Below are positions 7,726 to 16,087 of a stretch of 33,908 nt of DNA, piece after piece. Both the position numbers and the translations under genes were made by a program. The DNA is from Bacteroidales bacterium (GTDB lineage Bacteria; Bacteroidota; Bacteroidia; Bacteroidales; UBA932), in NCBI GenBank assembly GCA_017445015.1, contig JAFSVL010000078.1, positions 1-33,908 on the forward strand. The letters are read 5' to 3'. The notes under the pieces are model-generated. The model did no database searches. It had not been told where the DNA came from and saw only the letters and a list, made by a program, of their open reading frames with translations. Numbering within the stretch: the stretch's first letter is position 1; each line of letters starts with the position of its first letter.

Positions 7726-7729
<4 letters not shown>
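6374..7729 (-). CDS. ABC-2 type transporter permease (NatB-like)
   Basis: A 451-residue membrane protein. It starts with IIIRREYLNRVKKKSFLLIT, the usual cytoplasmic entry of ABC-2 permeases, followed by a first membrane helix (about 25-47), a large extracytoplasmic domain (about 50-180), and five or so membrane helices from about 185 to 430. The pattern SSVIEEKASRVVEVLVSSVK (about 207-226) is typical of the NatB/YhaP family. It should form the channel of an exporter with the ATPase encoded just upstream, whose stop overlaps this start (ATGA, 4 bases). Family members export sodium, lipids, antimicrobials or other small molecules; the substrate is not clear here. Confidence 0.88.
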
Positions 7730-8586
<857 letters not shown>

Positions 8587-8662
8587 ATAATTATATATTC
8601 ATCAATTCATTTCCACGATTCCCGTTGTTACGCTACCGGAAGAAAGAAGGCTTCTGCTCCCT

Positions 8663-8706
8663 GTTGCTCCGCAACCCTGCCCGGGGAAATGCACCCTTTT
8701 GGTGCA
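8663..8706. terminator. Pair of small hairpins downstream of holA
   Basis: Two stem-loops lie in the 150 bases between holA and the ABC ATPase: TGCACC/GGTGCA at 8690-8695 and 8701-8706 with a 5-base loop, and GTTGC/GCAAC at 8663-8675 with a 3-base loop. On the minus strand the first is followed by TTTCCCC, a weak T tract. They may end the holA transcript. The rest of this gap shows nothing recognisable. Confidence 0.35.
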
Positions 8707-8737
8707 GGTTATTCCATTAAACGGATGCAATTCGAAA

Positions 8738-9784
8738 TCAAAGGTTTAAAAGTTTGGCGACAAGTTCTGTGAGGAGGCTGCCCTGGGATGCGGTGACGCC
8801 GCCGTCCCCGCCCTTGCCCAGATAGTCGTACTCGCAAAGCAGGGAAACGGCCTGCCGGGCTTTGGGAAGCGGATAATTGCGGACGGCCATATCGTATTCC
8901 CGGTAAAAATAAGGGTTTACCCCGGCGAGCACCGCCGCCTTGTCCTCCGGGGAAGGGTACCGCTCCCGCGCAAGCAGTGCGCCGTATTTGAGAATGCGGA
9001 TAAAATACGTCGAAAGCACGCTCACCGCGCCCGGCATGTTGAATTTGGCGGTCGTCCCCATGCGGGCGGCGATGGAGAGCGCCTTGGGCGCATTCCGTGC
9101 TGAAAGTTCCCTCGACAGTTCAAAGATGCTGTAGCGGCGCGATGCGCCCACGTTCTTCTCCACATCCTCCACGCTCACCTGCCTGCAACCTTCTGGAAGT
9201 GCCTGGATGAGTTTGTCCGTTTCCAGGGCGATGGTGGAAAGGTCCGTACCCACCGATTCGCCGAGCAGCACGGCGGCTTCGGGCTCGATTTCCAACCCGC
9301 GGGAAGCATAATATGCGCTGATCCAGCCGCTGATTTCGTAATCGCGCAACAGCGGGGATTCCACGACGACGCCTGTCTTCTGGACGGCCTTGTAGAGTGA
9401 TTTGCGTTTGTCCGCCGATGCGCCGCGCAGGAGGAGGACCAGCACGGTGCTTTCCAGCGGGGCCGCACAATAGAGCGCAAGGTCTTCCAGACCCTTCATC
9501 AGGTTGGCATCCTTGACTACGATCAGCTGCCGCTGCGCCATCACCGGAAACTGACGGGCCGTCGTAATGATCTGGTCCGCCGTCACATCGGCGCCGTAAC
9601 AGATCAGTTCGTTGAAATCCTTGTCCGCAGGGTCTATGCAGTGCCTGACGATGGCCGCACACACCAGGTCCGGGTAGTAGGGTTCATCGCCCATCAGCAG
9701 ATAAACAGGCTTGAAGATGCCGCGCGCGACATCTTCAAGCAGGGTCCGGCACTGGGCGCCGGTATTGACCTTGGGCGCCGCCAC
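8738..9784 (-). CDS. holA: DNA polymerase III subunit delta
   Basis: A 348-residue protein of the HolA family, the clamp-loader wrench that opens the beta sliding clamp. The family start is clear in FKPVYLLMGDEPYYPD (about 22-37), where the delta subunit keeps a degenerate P-loop-like region, and the fold continues through an AAA-like region to a helical C-terminal domain. Length fits the usual 330-350. The start codon is GTG, directly after the TAG of the upstream hpf gene, so translation is probably coupled. It is the last gene of a five-gene minus-strand run. In many Bacteroidota holA sits beside an HsdR_N-type gene; that gene is present here too, three genes upstream. Confidence 0.88.
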   Translation of the reverse strand: MAAPKVNTGAQCRTLLEDVARGIFKPVYLLMGDEPYYPDLVCAAIVRHCIDPADKDFNELICYGADVTADQIITTARQFPVMAQRQLIVVKDANLMKGLEDLALYCAAPLESTVLVLLLRGASADKRKSLYKAVQKTGVVVESPLLRDYEISGWISAYYASRGLEIEPEAAVLLGESVGTDLSTIALETDKLIQALPEGCRQVSVEDVEKNVGASRRYSIFELSRELSARNAPKALSIAARMGTTAKFNMPGAVSVLSTYFIRILKYGALLARERYPSPEDKAAVLAGVNPYFYREYDMAVRNYPLPKARQAVSLLCEYDYLGKGGDGGVTASQGSLLTELVAKLLNL

Positions 9785-10078
9785 CTATTTGGCGTACTTT
9801 TTTTCCTTGTTGCGGGTAATGCGTTCCTTCATGGCATCGACGGCCTCAGTAAGCGCGTCCTCGAAGGTTTTGGCATTCCGCTCGATGACAAGTTCCTCCC
9901 CGGGAACGTGAACCATGATTTTCACCTGCTTCCCGACCGGCTCGTTGAGCTGCGTAAGCGTTACCTCGGCGTCTCCGGTGTTGTCGAAGAACTTTTCGAT
10001 GCGGGCAACTTTCTTTTCGACCAGAGCGATGAGTTTCTGCTCGGCGTCGAATTTGAGGGCTTTAATCTTTACTTCCAT
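9785..10078 (-). CDS. hpf: Ribosome hibernation-promoting factor, HPF/RaiA family
   Basis: A 97-residue protein of the short HPF/RaiA family that binds the 30S subunit and stalls idle ribosomes in poor growth. The N terminus MEVKIKALKFDAEQKL and the central VEKKVARIEKFFDNTGDAEV followed by VKIMVHVPGEELVIERNA give the beta-alpha-beta-beta-beta-alpha fold. It lacks the long C-terminal dimerisation domain. ATG 10078 is preferred because the family begins at MEVKI; an earlier in-frame ATG (10117) would add a proline-rich tail inside the recombinase gene. The chosen start overlaps the end of the recombinase gene by 17 bases. Confidence 0.88.
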   Translation of the reverse strand: MEVKIKALKFDAEQKLIALVEKKVARIEKFFDNTGDAEVTLTQLNEPVGKQVKIMVHVPGEELVIERNAKTFEDALTEAVDAMKERITRNKEKKYAK

Positions 10079-11036
10079 GTTTTTCAGTGTTTTTGGCCCT
10101 GGGGTGGGCGTGGTCATACACGGTCTTCAGGCGCTCGACGGTATTATGGGTGTACACCTGCGTTGCAGCCAGCGAGGAATGTCCCAGCAGTTCCTTGATG
10201 GAATTGAGGTCGGCCCCGCCGTCCAGGAGTTCCGTTGCGAGGGTGTGTCTGAGCACGTGCGGCGATTTACGTCCGGATATCCCGGCCACGCCGCCAAGTT
10301 CCCGCTTCACGACCCGGTCCACATAGACCGGATACAGCCTCCTGGATGTTTCGGTAACAAGGAGCGGTCCGTCAGCGCCTGCGGGGGCGCCGCCCATCTT
10401 GTCAACCGATTCCAAATATAGTGAAATTTCTTTACAAAGCGAAGGGACGAGCGGAATTTCGCGCATTTTATTTCCCTTCCCCAATACATTGAGCGCACCG
10501 CGCCGGAGGTCCAGATTGCTCCGGTTCAGCCCTATCAGTTCGGCACGGCGCAGGCCCGTCGAATACAATAAACTGATAATCAGCCGGGACAGCCGGCGCT
10601 TGTAGAGGCTCATCGCCGTTTTGTCCCCCGGCGGGAGCGCATTGAGCAGCGCAAGCGTATCTTCCCCGGCATCGGCTTGTGTCGCGTCGAGATAATCCCG
10701 GAGGCTTTCTTCGCGGAAAAAATCCGGCAGCCGCTTTTCCTTCTTGGGACGGGGGATCAGCCGCACGGGGTTCGAGGACAACTTCCCCTCCCGCATCAGG
10801 AAACGGGAAAAGCCGCTCAGTACGCTCAGGTGCAGTTCCACGGTCCGCGGGGATTCCCCGCACCCGTCCAGCAGATGCATTTCGTAATTGCGCAGGGAAC
10901 GGACATCCAACGATTCCGGAAAGTCCCCGCAGAAGGCTTCATAACGTCCCAGGACGTCGCGATAGATGGCCACGGTCCGCGGGGAATAGCGCCGTATGCC
11001 GGACAAAAACGATAAATACTGTTCCGTCAGGGACAT
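10062..11036 (-). CDS. xerC: Tyrosine recombinase, XerC-like
   Basis: A 324-residue tyrosine recombinase. An N-terminal SAM-like DNA-binding domain (about 1-90) is followed by the catalytic domain with all active-site residues in place: Arg163 (GLRRAEL), Lys187 (LGKGNK), His260 and Arg263 (HVLRHTLATE), His286 (LGHSS) and Tyr295 (QVYTH). It should resolve chromosome dimers at dif together with a second Xer protein. A short extra segment precedes Arg163 (about 121-145, DAGEDTLALLNALPPGDK), which I recall as usual in Bacteroidales versions. It is embedded in a housekeeping operon (cca upstream with 3 bases between, hpf overlapping downstream), which argues against a mobile-element integrase. Confidence 0.85.
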   Translation of the reverse strand: MSLTEQYLSFLSGIRRYSPRTVAIYRDVLGRYEAFCGDFPESLDVRSLRNYEMHLLDGCGESPRTVELHLSVLSGFSRFLMREGKLSSNPVRLIPRPKKEKRLPDFFREESLRDYLDATQADAGEDTLALLNALPPGDKTAMSLYKRRLSRLIISLLYSTGLRRAELIGLNRSNLDLRRGALNVLGKGNKMREIPLVPSLCKEISLYLESVDKMGGAPAGADGPLLVTETSRRLYPVYVDRVVKRELGGVAGISGRKSPHVLRHTLATELLDGGADLNSIKELLGHSSLAATQVYTHNTVERLKTVYDHAHPRAKNTEKHGSKD

Positions 11037-11039
11037 ACG

Positions 11040-12485
11040 CTAATCCACAGGGGTAAGGCCCATCTCGGCGGCACGGACCCGCATCAGGGCGTCCGCCTCT
11101 TCGAAATTATTGCCGATCTTCCCGTCCAGAATGGCTTCCTTTACATATTCTTTCAACTCGCCGATGGTCTTGCAGGGAGACAGGCCATAGGTCTGCATGA
11201 CATATTCTCCGCTGATGGGATTCTTGAAATTGCGGATGGCGTCCTTTTCCTCCACCTCCACCAGTTTCCGCTCCACCAGTGAGAAATTGGCCTGGATACG
11301 CGCCACCTTGACGGGATTCTTGGAGGTGACATCCGCGCGGCAGAGCAGCATCAGGTCGTCCGTATCGTCTCCGGCATCGAAGAGCAGGCGCCGTACGGCG
11401 CTGTCCGTCACCCCTTCGTCCGCCAGGGCGATGGGGCGCAGATGCAACTGGACGAGTTTCCGCACATATTTCATCGCGTCGAGCGGCAGCCGCAGGCGGT
11501 CAAAGATTTTCGGGACCATCCTTCCGCCGATGACTTCATGTCCGTGGAACGTCCAGCCCTGCCCGGGTGCGAAGCGCTTGCTCGCAGGTTTCCCGATATC
11601 GTGCAGAAGCGCAGCCCAGCGCAGCCAGAGGGCCTTTTCGGGCGGCCATGAGGCCGTCGCTTGAGCTACATGGTCCAGCACGGCGAGGGAATGTTCGAAA
11701 TTGTCCTTGTGTCCTTTGCCATCTACGGTTTCCACGCCTTTCAGCGCAGAGATTTCAGGCAGCACGGCGCTCAGCAGCCCCGCCTCGTCCAGCAGGCGGA
11801 AAGCCATCGACGGAGCGGCGGTCAGCAGCATCTTGTTCACCTCTTCGGCGATCCGTTCCGCGGAAAGGATTTCCATGCGCCGCACATTCCGCCGCATGGA
11901 GGCGATGGATTCCGGCACGATGCGGAAGGCCATTTCCGGCGTGGAGAGTTTTGCGGCAAAGCGGACGGCCCGCAGCATCCGGAGCGGATCGTCGGAATAG
12001 GTCGTGTCCGGATCCAGCGGCGTGCGGATAACGCCCGCCATAAGGTCCCTGATTCCGCCGAAGGGGTCCACCAGTTCACCGTAACTGTCCTCCTGCAGGC
12101 TGAAAGCCATCGCGTTGATGGTAAAATCGCGGCGCAACTGATCATCCTCCAGCGTCCCGTCTTCGACGATGGGTTTGCGCGATTCGCGCCGGTAGGACTC
12201 CCTGCGTGCGCCGACGAATTCCACCTCGTCGCCGCGATAATGCAGCATCGCCGTACCGAAATTCTTGAAATAGGAGACCTTGGTGCCTGTTTTCTTCCCG
12301 ACTGCACGGGCGAAGTCGATGCCGCTTCCCTCTACGACGATATCGATATCGCTGCAGGGGCGGCCCAGAAAACAGTCGCGCACATAACCGCCGATGGCGA
12401 AGGCGCGCATCCCCGTCTCACGGGCCGTTTCACTCACGAGCCTGAAGACCGGACGGTCAAGGTATTGGGGTACTATCGTCGGCAT
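11040..12485 (-). CDS. cca: CCA tRNA nucleotidyltransferase with HD domain
   Basis: A 481-residue class II nucleotidyltransferase. The catalytic core shows GGYVRD (32-37) and the metal-binding DID (46-48), then the RRDFTINAMAF motif of the family and the LDPDTTYSDDPLRMLRAVRFA stretch that binds incoming nucleotides. A C-terminal HD domain follows, with ALLHDIGKP and a downstream HGHE. It repairs or adds the 3' CCA of tRNA; the HD part probably has phosphohydrolase activity. The gene overlaps the upstream HsdR_N-like gene by 13 bases, and the recombinase starts 3 bases after its stop, so this is tightly cotranscribed. Confidence 0.9.
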   Translation of the reverse strand: MPTIVPQYLDRPVFRLVSETARETGMRAFAIGGYVRDCFLGRPCSDIDIVVEGSGIDFARAVGKKTGTKVSYFKNFGTAMLHYRGDEVEFVGARRESYRRESRKPIVEDGTLEDDQLRRDFTINAMAFSLQEDSYGELVDPFGGIRDLMAGVIRTPLDPDTTYSDDPLRMLRAVRFAAKLSTPEMAFRIVPESIASMRRNVRRMEILSAERIAEEVNKMLLTAAPSMAFRLLDEAGLLSAVLPEISALKGVETVDGKGHKDNFEHSLAVLDHVAQATASWPPEKALWLRWAALLHDIGKPASKRFAPGQGWTFHGHEVIGGRMVPKIFDRLRLPLDAMKYVRKLVQLHLRPIALADEGVTDSAVRRLLFDAGDDTDDLMLLCRADVTSKNPVKVARIQANFSLVERKLVEVEEKDAIRNFKNPISGEYVMQTYGLSPCKTIGELKEYVKEAILDGKIGNNFEEADALMRVRAAEMGLTPVD

Positions 12486-12886
12486 TGCAGCATCTCCTCA
12501 TACGAAGGCAAATGGTCCACCGGACGGAAAGTCCCGCCTCCGCGTCTGTAAAGATAGGTGTTTTTTCCGTTAGTCAGGAATAAAAAATCAACGCCGAGCA
12601 CGATATGGTAGCGCATCGCCTGCCCGATCACCGCGGCGTCGATCTTCACTTCCGGGCGTTTGCATTCCACGACGGCGATCGGCCGGGCCTCCCGGTCGAA
12701 GACGACGATGTCCGCACGGTAGCGCTTTTCACCGTAGTCGAGCGCCCATTCGCTCATCATCAGGCCCACGGGTACGGCGGCGCTGTCCCGCAGCAGGGCG
12801 ATAAACCACTGTCTCACCCGCTCTTCAGGGGTGTCGGGGACCTCTTTGCGGCGCAGGGGATCGAACAGCAAACTTCCCTTCTTCAT
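12473..12886 (-). CDS. HsdR N-terminal-like (PD-(D/E)XK fold) protein
   Basis: A 137-residue protein similar to the N-terminal domain of type I restriction HsdR, widespread as a stand-alone gene in Bacteroidota. The nuclease-type motif is present: Asp59 in YRADIVVFD and Glu74-x-Lys76 in AVVECKRPEV. There is no HsdM, HsdS or helicase nearby, so this is not a restriction system; it heads a housekeeping operon (cca, xerC, hpf, holA). The start at ATG 12886 gives MKKGSLLFDPLRRKEV, the usual beginning of this group. A -7 box TATCTTTG at 12894-12901 would put transcription start only a few bases before the ATG, so the leader is very short or absent. Function in the cell unknown; a role in DNA maintenance is a guess from neighbours. 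Confidence 0.8.
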   Translation of the reverse strand: MKKGSLLFDPLRRKEVPDTPEERVRQWFIALLRDSAAVPVGLMMSEWALDYGEKRYRADIVVFDREARPIAVVECKRPEVKIDAAVIGQAMRYHIVLGVDFLFLTNGKNTYLYRRGGGTFRPVDHLPSYEEMLQCRR

Positions 12887-12893
12887 TGCTCTG

Positions 12894-12930
12894 CAAAGAT
12901 AGGAAAAACGGTGAATAATTGTTATATTTG
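12894..12930. promoter_or_regulatory. Divergent promoter -7 boxes between HsdR_N-like gene and proC
   Basis: Two opposite Bacteroidota -7 boxes share a short AT-rich gap: TATCTTTG on the minus strand (12901-12894), 8 bases before the ATG of the HsdR_N-like gene, and TATATTTG on the plus strand (12923-12930), 28 bases before the proC start. Neither has a convincing TTTG at -33, so these are weaker calls. Confidence 0.45.
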
Positions 12931-12958
12931 CATTTCGTTGGATAGAAGGATCATGCGT

Positions 12959-13729
12959 ATGAAAATTGCGATTATCGGCGCCGGGAACCTGGGCGGCGCC
13001 GTGGCAAAGGGCCTTATACGGGCCGGCCTGGACGCCCCCGGCATCACGCTGACGGCAGCCCACCTGTCGTCATTGGAAGAGTTTGCCCGCATCGGGTTCA
13101 ATGTAAGCACGGACAATGCCGCGGCGGCAGACGGGGCGGATTTCGTACTGATTGCCGTGAAACCCTGGATGATGGAGGAGGTCGCCGCAGCCGTAGCCCC
13201 GGTCCTGAAAGAGGGACAGATGATCGTGTGCATGGCCCCGGGCGTACCGGGAGCCCGGCTCAAAGAACTCTTCCCCGGCAGGACGCCCATCGTGCACGCC
13301 ATTCCCAACACCGCCGCCGAAATCGGGAAAAGCGCCACGATTCTCTCTCCGGTACGCGCCTCCGAAGCCCAGACCGGGAAGGCGGCGGAACTGCTGGAGC
13401 ATATCGGCGGCATCCTCCCGCTGCCCGCGGAAAAGATGCTTGCCGGGACTTCCGTCACCTCCTGCGGGATCGCCTACGCGCTGCGCTACATCCGGGCGGC
13501 GGTCGAAGGGGCCGTCGAGCTCGGCATTCCGCCAGCCGTCGCCAGTAAGGCCGTGTGCGATACTGTGGAAGGCGCAGCCCGGCTGCTGGTCGAAAAAGGG
13601 ACGCACGCCGAGCAGGAAATCGACCGCGTCACCACCCCGGGCGGCCTGACCATCAAGGGACTGAACGCGATGGAAGAAGCGGGATTCAGCGCAGCCGTCA
13701 TCGCGGGACTCAAAGCCGGAATCAAATGA
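12959..13729 (+). CDS. proC: Pyrroline-5-carboxylate reductase
   Basis: A 256-residue enzyme that reduces pyrroline-5-carboxylate to proline with NAD(P)H. The Rossmann motif GAGNLGGA (6-13) is at the N terminus, the mid-region has IAVKPWMMEEV, and the C-terminal helical domain carries the family signature with VTTPGGLTIKGLNAMEEAGF. Length agrees with the family. ATG 12959 (MKIAIIGAGN) is chosen because AGAAGGA lies 8 bases upstream; ATG 12953 would add MR and is too close to that site. Its stop overlaps the proB start as ATGA, so proC, proB and proA form one coupled operon. Confidence 0.93.
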   Translation: MKIAIIGAGNLGGAVAKGLIRAGLDAPGITLTAAHLSSLEEFARIGFNVSTDNAAAADGADFVLIAVKPWMMEEVAAAVAPVLKEGQMIVCMAPGVPGARLKELFPGRTPIVHAIPNTAAEIGKSATILSPVRASEAQTGKAAELLEHIGGILPLPAEKMLAGTSVTSCGIAYALRYIRAAVEGAVELGIPPAVASKAVCDTVEGAARLLVEKGTHAEQEIDRVTTPGGLTIKGLNAMEEAGFSAAVIAGLKAGIK

Positions 13730-14487
13730 AAAGGATTGTCGTAAAAGTAGGCAGCAACGTGCTCACACGGGAAGACGGCACACTGGACACCACGAGGGTG
13801 TCGGCGCTGACGGACCAGATACAGGCGCTCCGCAGGCGCGGGATAGAGGTGATTCTCGTAACGAGCGGCGCGGTGGCGTGCGGGCGGAGCCTGGTGAAGG
13901 CTGCGCCCGGCCTGGACGAAGTCCAGCAGCGGCAGTTGCACGCCGCCGTCGGCCAGGTCCGTCTGATGGACCTTTACTACCGGCTTTTCGCCGATTACGG
14001 CATCCGCATCGGACAAATCCTTACCATGAAAAAGAATTTCGAGCCCGGCGAAGAATACGAGAACCAGAAAAACTGCATGGAAGGCATGCTGGAGAGCGGC
14101 ATCCTCCCTGTCGTGAACGAAAACGACGCGGTCAGCATCACGGAACTCATGTTCACGGACAACGACGAACTCTCGGGGCTGGTCGCCGAAATGACCGGGG
14201 CGGACACCCTGATTATCCTGAGCAACATCGACGGGCTGTACGACGGGGAGCCGCAGGCCCCCGGCAGCCGCGTCATCGCCCGGGTCCGTCCTTCGGATGA
14301 CCTGAGCGCCTGCATCGGAGAAGCGCACAGCAGCGCGGGCCGCGGCGGGATGCACACCAAATACAGCGTAGCCAAACGGCTCAGCGCGATCGGTATACGG
14401 GTACTCCTTGCCAACGGAAAACGCGACGACATCCTGATCCGTCTCGCAGACGCCCCAGCCGACATCATTCACACGGAATTCTCATGA
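13726..14487 (+). CDS. proB: Glutamate 5-kinase (no PUA domain)
   Basis: A 253-residue amino-acid kinase that phosphorylates glutamate as the first step of proline synthesis. Visible features are [10 protein letters not shown] at the N terminus, VTSGAVACG (about 44-52), the [10 protein letters not shown] motif with its FTDNDELSG continuation (near 134-152), and [15 protein letters not shown] (near 206-220). Many homologues carry a C-terminal PUA domain of about 100 residues; it is missing here, as in other short forms. Overlaps both neighbours by 4 bases (ATGA at each end). Proline feedback inhibition would be expected from the family. Confidence 0.92.
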   Translation: MKRIVVKVGSNVLTREDGTLDTTRVSALTDQIQALRRRGIEVILVTSGAVACGRSLVKAAPGLDEVQQRQLHAAVGQVRLMDLYYRLFADYGIRIGQILTMKKNFEPGEEYENQKNCMEGMLESGILPVVNENDAVSITELMFTDNDELSGLVAEMTGADTLIILSNIDGLYDGEPQAPGSRVIARVRPSDDLSACIGEAHSSAGRGGMHTKYSVAKRLSAIGIRVLLANGKRDDILIRLADAPADIIHTEFS

Positions 14488-15713
14488 AAACGATTTTCGA
14501 AGCCGCCTCCCGCGCCGCGGGAGCACTCTCCCGCCTGACGGACGAAAAACGCAATGCCGTCCTTCTGAAAGTGGCGGACGCCCTGACCGGCAAGGCGGAA
14601 GCTCTCCTTGCCGCCAATGCCGACGACCTTGCGCGCATGTCCCCGGAAAGCCCGCTGTACGACCGCCTGAAACTCGACGGGAAACGCCTTGAGGGCATCG
14701 CCACCGATATGCGGAAGGTCGCTTCGCTCCCCTCCCCGCTCGGACGCATCCTGCTGGAACGGACGCTGCCCAACGGTTTGCATCTTCGGAAAGTAAGCGT
14801 CCCCTTCGGCGTCATCGGCGTCATTTACGAAGCCCGCCCCAATGTCACCTGGGACGTATTTTCGCTGTGTTTCAAAGCCGGAAGCGCCTGCGTCCTGAAG
14901 GGCGGAAGCGATGCCCATGCCTCCAATGCCGCCGCCGTGAAACTCATCCGGGAGGTCCTCCGCGGCGAAGGCGTCTGCGAGGATGTCGTGAATCTGCTCC
15001 CCGCCGGCCGGGAAGCGGCCAGGGCCCTGTTGGATGCCACCGGATACATCGACCTGCTGATTCCCAGGGGCGGACGTGCCCTGATCGATTTCGTACGCGA
15101 CAATGCCAAAGTGCCCTGCATAGAAACGGGCGCCGGCGTCGTGAATACCTATTTCGACGCCTCAGGAGACCTTGAAAAGGGCCGCCGCATCATTACCAAT
15201 GCCAAGACGCGCCGCGTCAGCGTATGCAATGCCCTGGACTGCCTGATCGTGCATTCCTCGCGCCTCTCCGACCTTCCGGTGATCGTCTCCGATATGCCGC
15301 AGGTCACCCTGTACGCCGACAGGCGCGCCTATGCCGCCCTCGAAGGCCGGCACGCCCGGCTGGAACGCGCGGAGGAGCGGCACTTCGGCACAGAATTCAT
15401 GGACTACAAGATGGCCGTCAAGACCGTGGACAGCCTCGAAGAGGCGCTCGGGCACATCGCCCGCTACGGGTCGGGCCACAGCGAATCCATCGTTACCGGA
15501 TCGACGGAAAACGCCCGCCGTTTCCAGATGGCCGTCGATGCCGCCTGCGTCTATGTCAATGCGCCCACATCATTCACCGACGGGGCGCAGTTCGGGCTCG
15601 GCGCGGAAATCGGCATCAGCACCCAGAAACTCGGTGCCCGCGGCCCCATGGGCCTCGAAGAAATCACCACCTACAAATGGCTCATCGAAGGCGAGGGCCA
15701 GACCCGGCCGTAA
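14484..15713 (+). CDS. proA: Gamma-glutamyl phosphate reductase
   Basis: A 409-residue aldehyde-dehydrogenase-fold enzyme that reduces gamma-glutamyl phosphate to glutamate semialdehyde using NADPH. It shows [15 protein letters not shown] (about 111-125), [10 protein letters not shown] (139-148) and the catalytic cysteine in [11 protein letters not shown] (Cys248). The C terminus has [23 protein letters not shown], typical of ProA. Length is normal. Together with the two preceding genes it completes proline synthesis from glutamate. The stop is 12 bases before the TSCPD gene, which may share the transcript. Confidence 0.94.
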   Translation: MKTIFEAASRAAGALSRLTDEKRNAVLLKVADALTGKAEALLAANADDLARMSPESPLYDRLKLDGKRLEGIATDMRKVASLPSPLGRILLERTLPNGLHLRKVSVPFGVIGVIYEARPNVTWDVFSLCFKAGSACVLKGGSDAHASNAAAVKLIREVLRGEGVCEDVVNLLPAGREAARALLDATGYIDLLIPRGGRALIDFVRDNAKVPCIETGAGVVNTYFDASGDLEKGRRIITNAKTRRVSVCNALDCLIVHSSRLSDLPVIVSDMPQVTLYADRRAYAALEGRHARLERAEERHFGTEFMDYKMAVKTVDSLEEALGHIARYGSGHSESIVTGSTENARRFQMAVDAACVYVNAPTSFTDGAQFGLGAEIGISTQKLGARGPMGLEEITTYKWLIEGEGQTRP

Positions 15714-15725
15714 AAGACATTTCCT

Positions 15726-16013
15726 ATGTTTGACGTTTCCCTACTATCGGACACTATCGAAGGGGGCCTGCGCAAGGCCTCTTTCCTTACCTGCGATGCG
15801 GTCTGCTCCCGGCAGATAGACATTGAACTGGAGGGCGACACGCTGCGCAGCGTCCGCTACACCGGCGGCTGCCACGGCAACACCCAAGGCATCGCCGCCC
15901 TCGTGCGCGGCATGAAAAAGGACGAGGTCATCGCCCGCCTGGGCGGCATCGACTGCAAAGGCCGCGGCACCAGCTGCCCCGACCAACTCGCCCACGCATT
16001 GAAACTCCTGTAA
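15726..16013 (+). CDS. TSCPD domain protein
   Basis: A 95-residue protein with the TSCPD motif near its C terminus (TSCPDQLAHALKLL) and conserved Gly-Gly-Cys (YTGGCHGNTQGIAALV, about 50-65) and Cys-Lys-Gly (IDCKGRG). The TSCPD family (also called TIGR03905 in short forms) also occurs as the C-terminal tail of some ribonucleotide reductases; the conserved cysteines suggest metal or redox binding. The stand-alone protein has no known function. The N terminus (MFDVSLLSDTIEGGLRKASF) is longer than I recall for the short family, but is in frame with proA-type spacing. Its last codons are nearly repeated after the next gene (see the direct repeats). Confidence 0.8.
   Translation: MFDVSLLSDTIEGGLRKASFLTCDAVCSRQIDIELEGDTLRSVRYTGGCHGNTQGIAALVRGMKKDEVIARLGGIDCKGRGTSCPDQLAHALKLL
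15995..16013 (+). repeat. Direct repeat flanking ATPase gene, copy 1
   Basis: The final 19 bases of the TSCPD gene, ending in AACTCCTGTAA, recur after the ATPase gene at 17292-17310 with 16 of 19 positions identical. The pair brackets the ATPase gene and its promoter and could be the footprint of an insertion or a local duplication. A chance match is possible at this length. Confidence 0.4.
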
Positions 16014-16044
16014 TTTGTCATTGTAAATATATTGAGTAAATTTG
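16014..16044 (+). promoter_or_regulatory. Promoter of ATPase gene, with repeated operator-like motif
   Basis: TTTG (16014-16017), 19 bases, TAAATTTG (16037-16044) is an exact match to the Bacteroidota promoter consensus. The 14-base motif TATTGAGTAAATTT occurs at 16030-16043, covering the -7 box, and again at 16052-16065, just downstream of the expected start site. Two identical copies 22 bases apart (two helical turns) look like an operator. Confidence 0.75.
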
Positions 16045-16087
16045 CGCAGTCTATTGAGTAAATTTCAAACAATGGACGTAAGTGCTT

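Noticed and set aside
10062-11036. Mobile-element integrase
   Set aside because: It is a complete tyrosine recombinase but is tightly embedded in a cca-xerC-hpf-holA operon with no att-like repeats or phage genes nearby.
12473-12886. Restriction-modification system
   Set aside because: Only an HsdR N-terminal-like domain is present; no HsdM, HsdS or helicase part exists in the window.
12605-12958. Longer N terminus for proC
   Set aside because: The frame is open upstream but overlaps the HsdR_N-like gene on the other strand. ProC family members begin at MKIAIIGAGN, and a -7 box and AGAAGGA precede that start.
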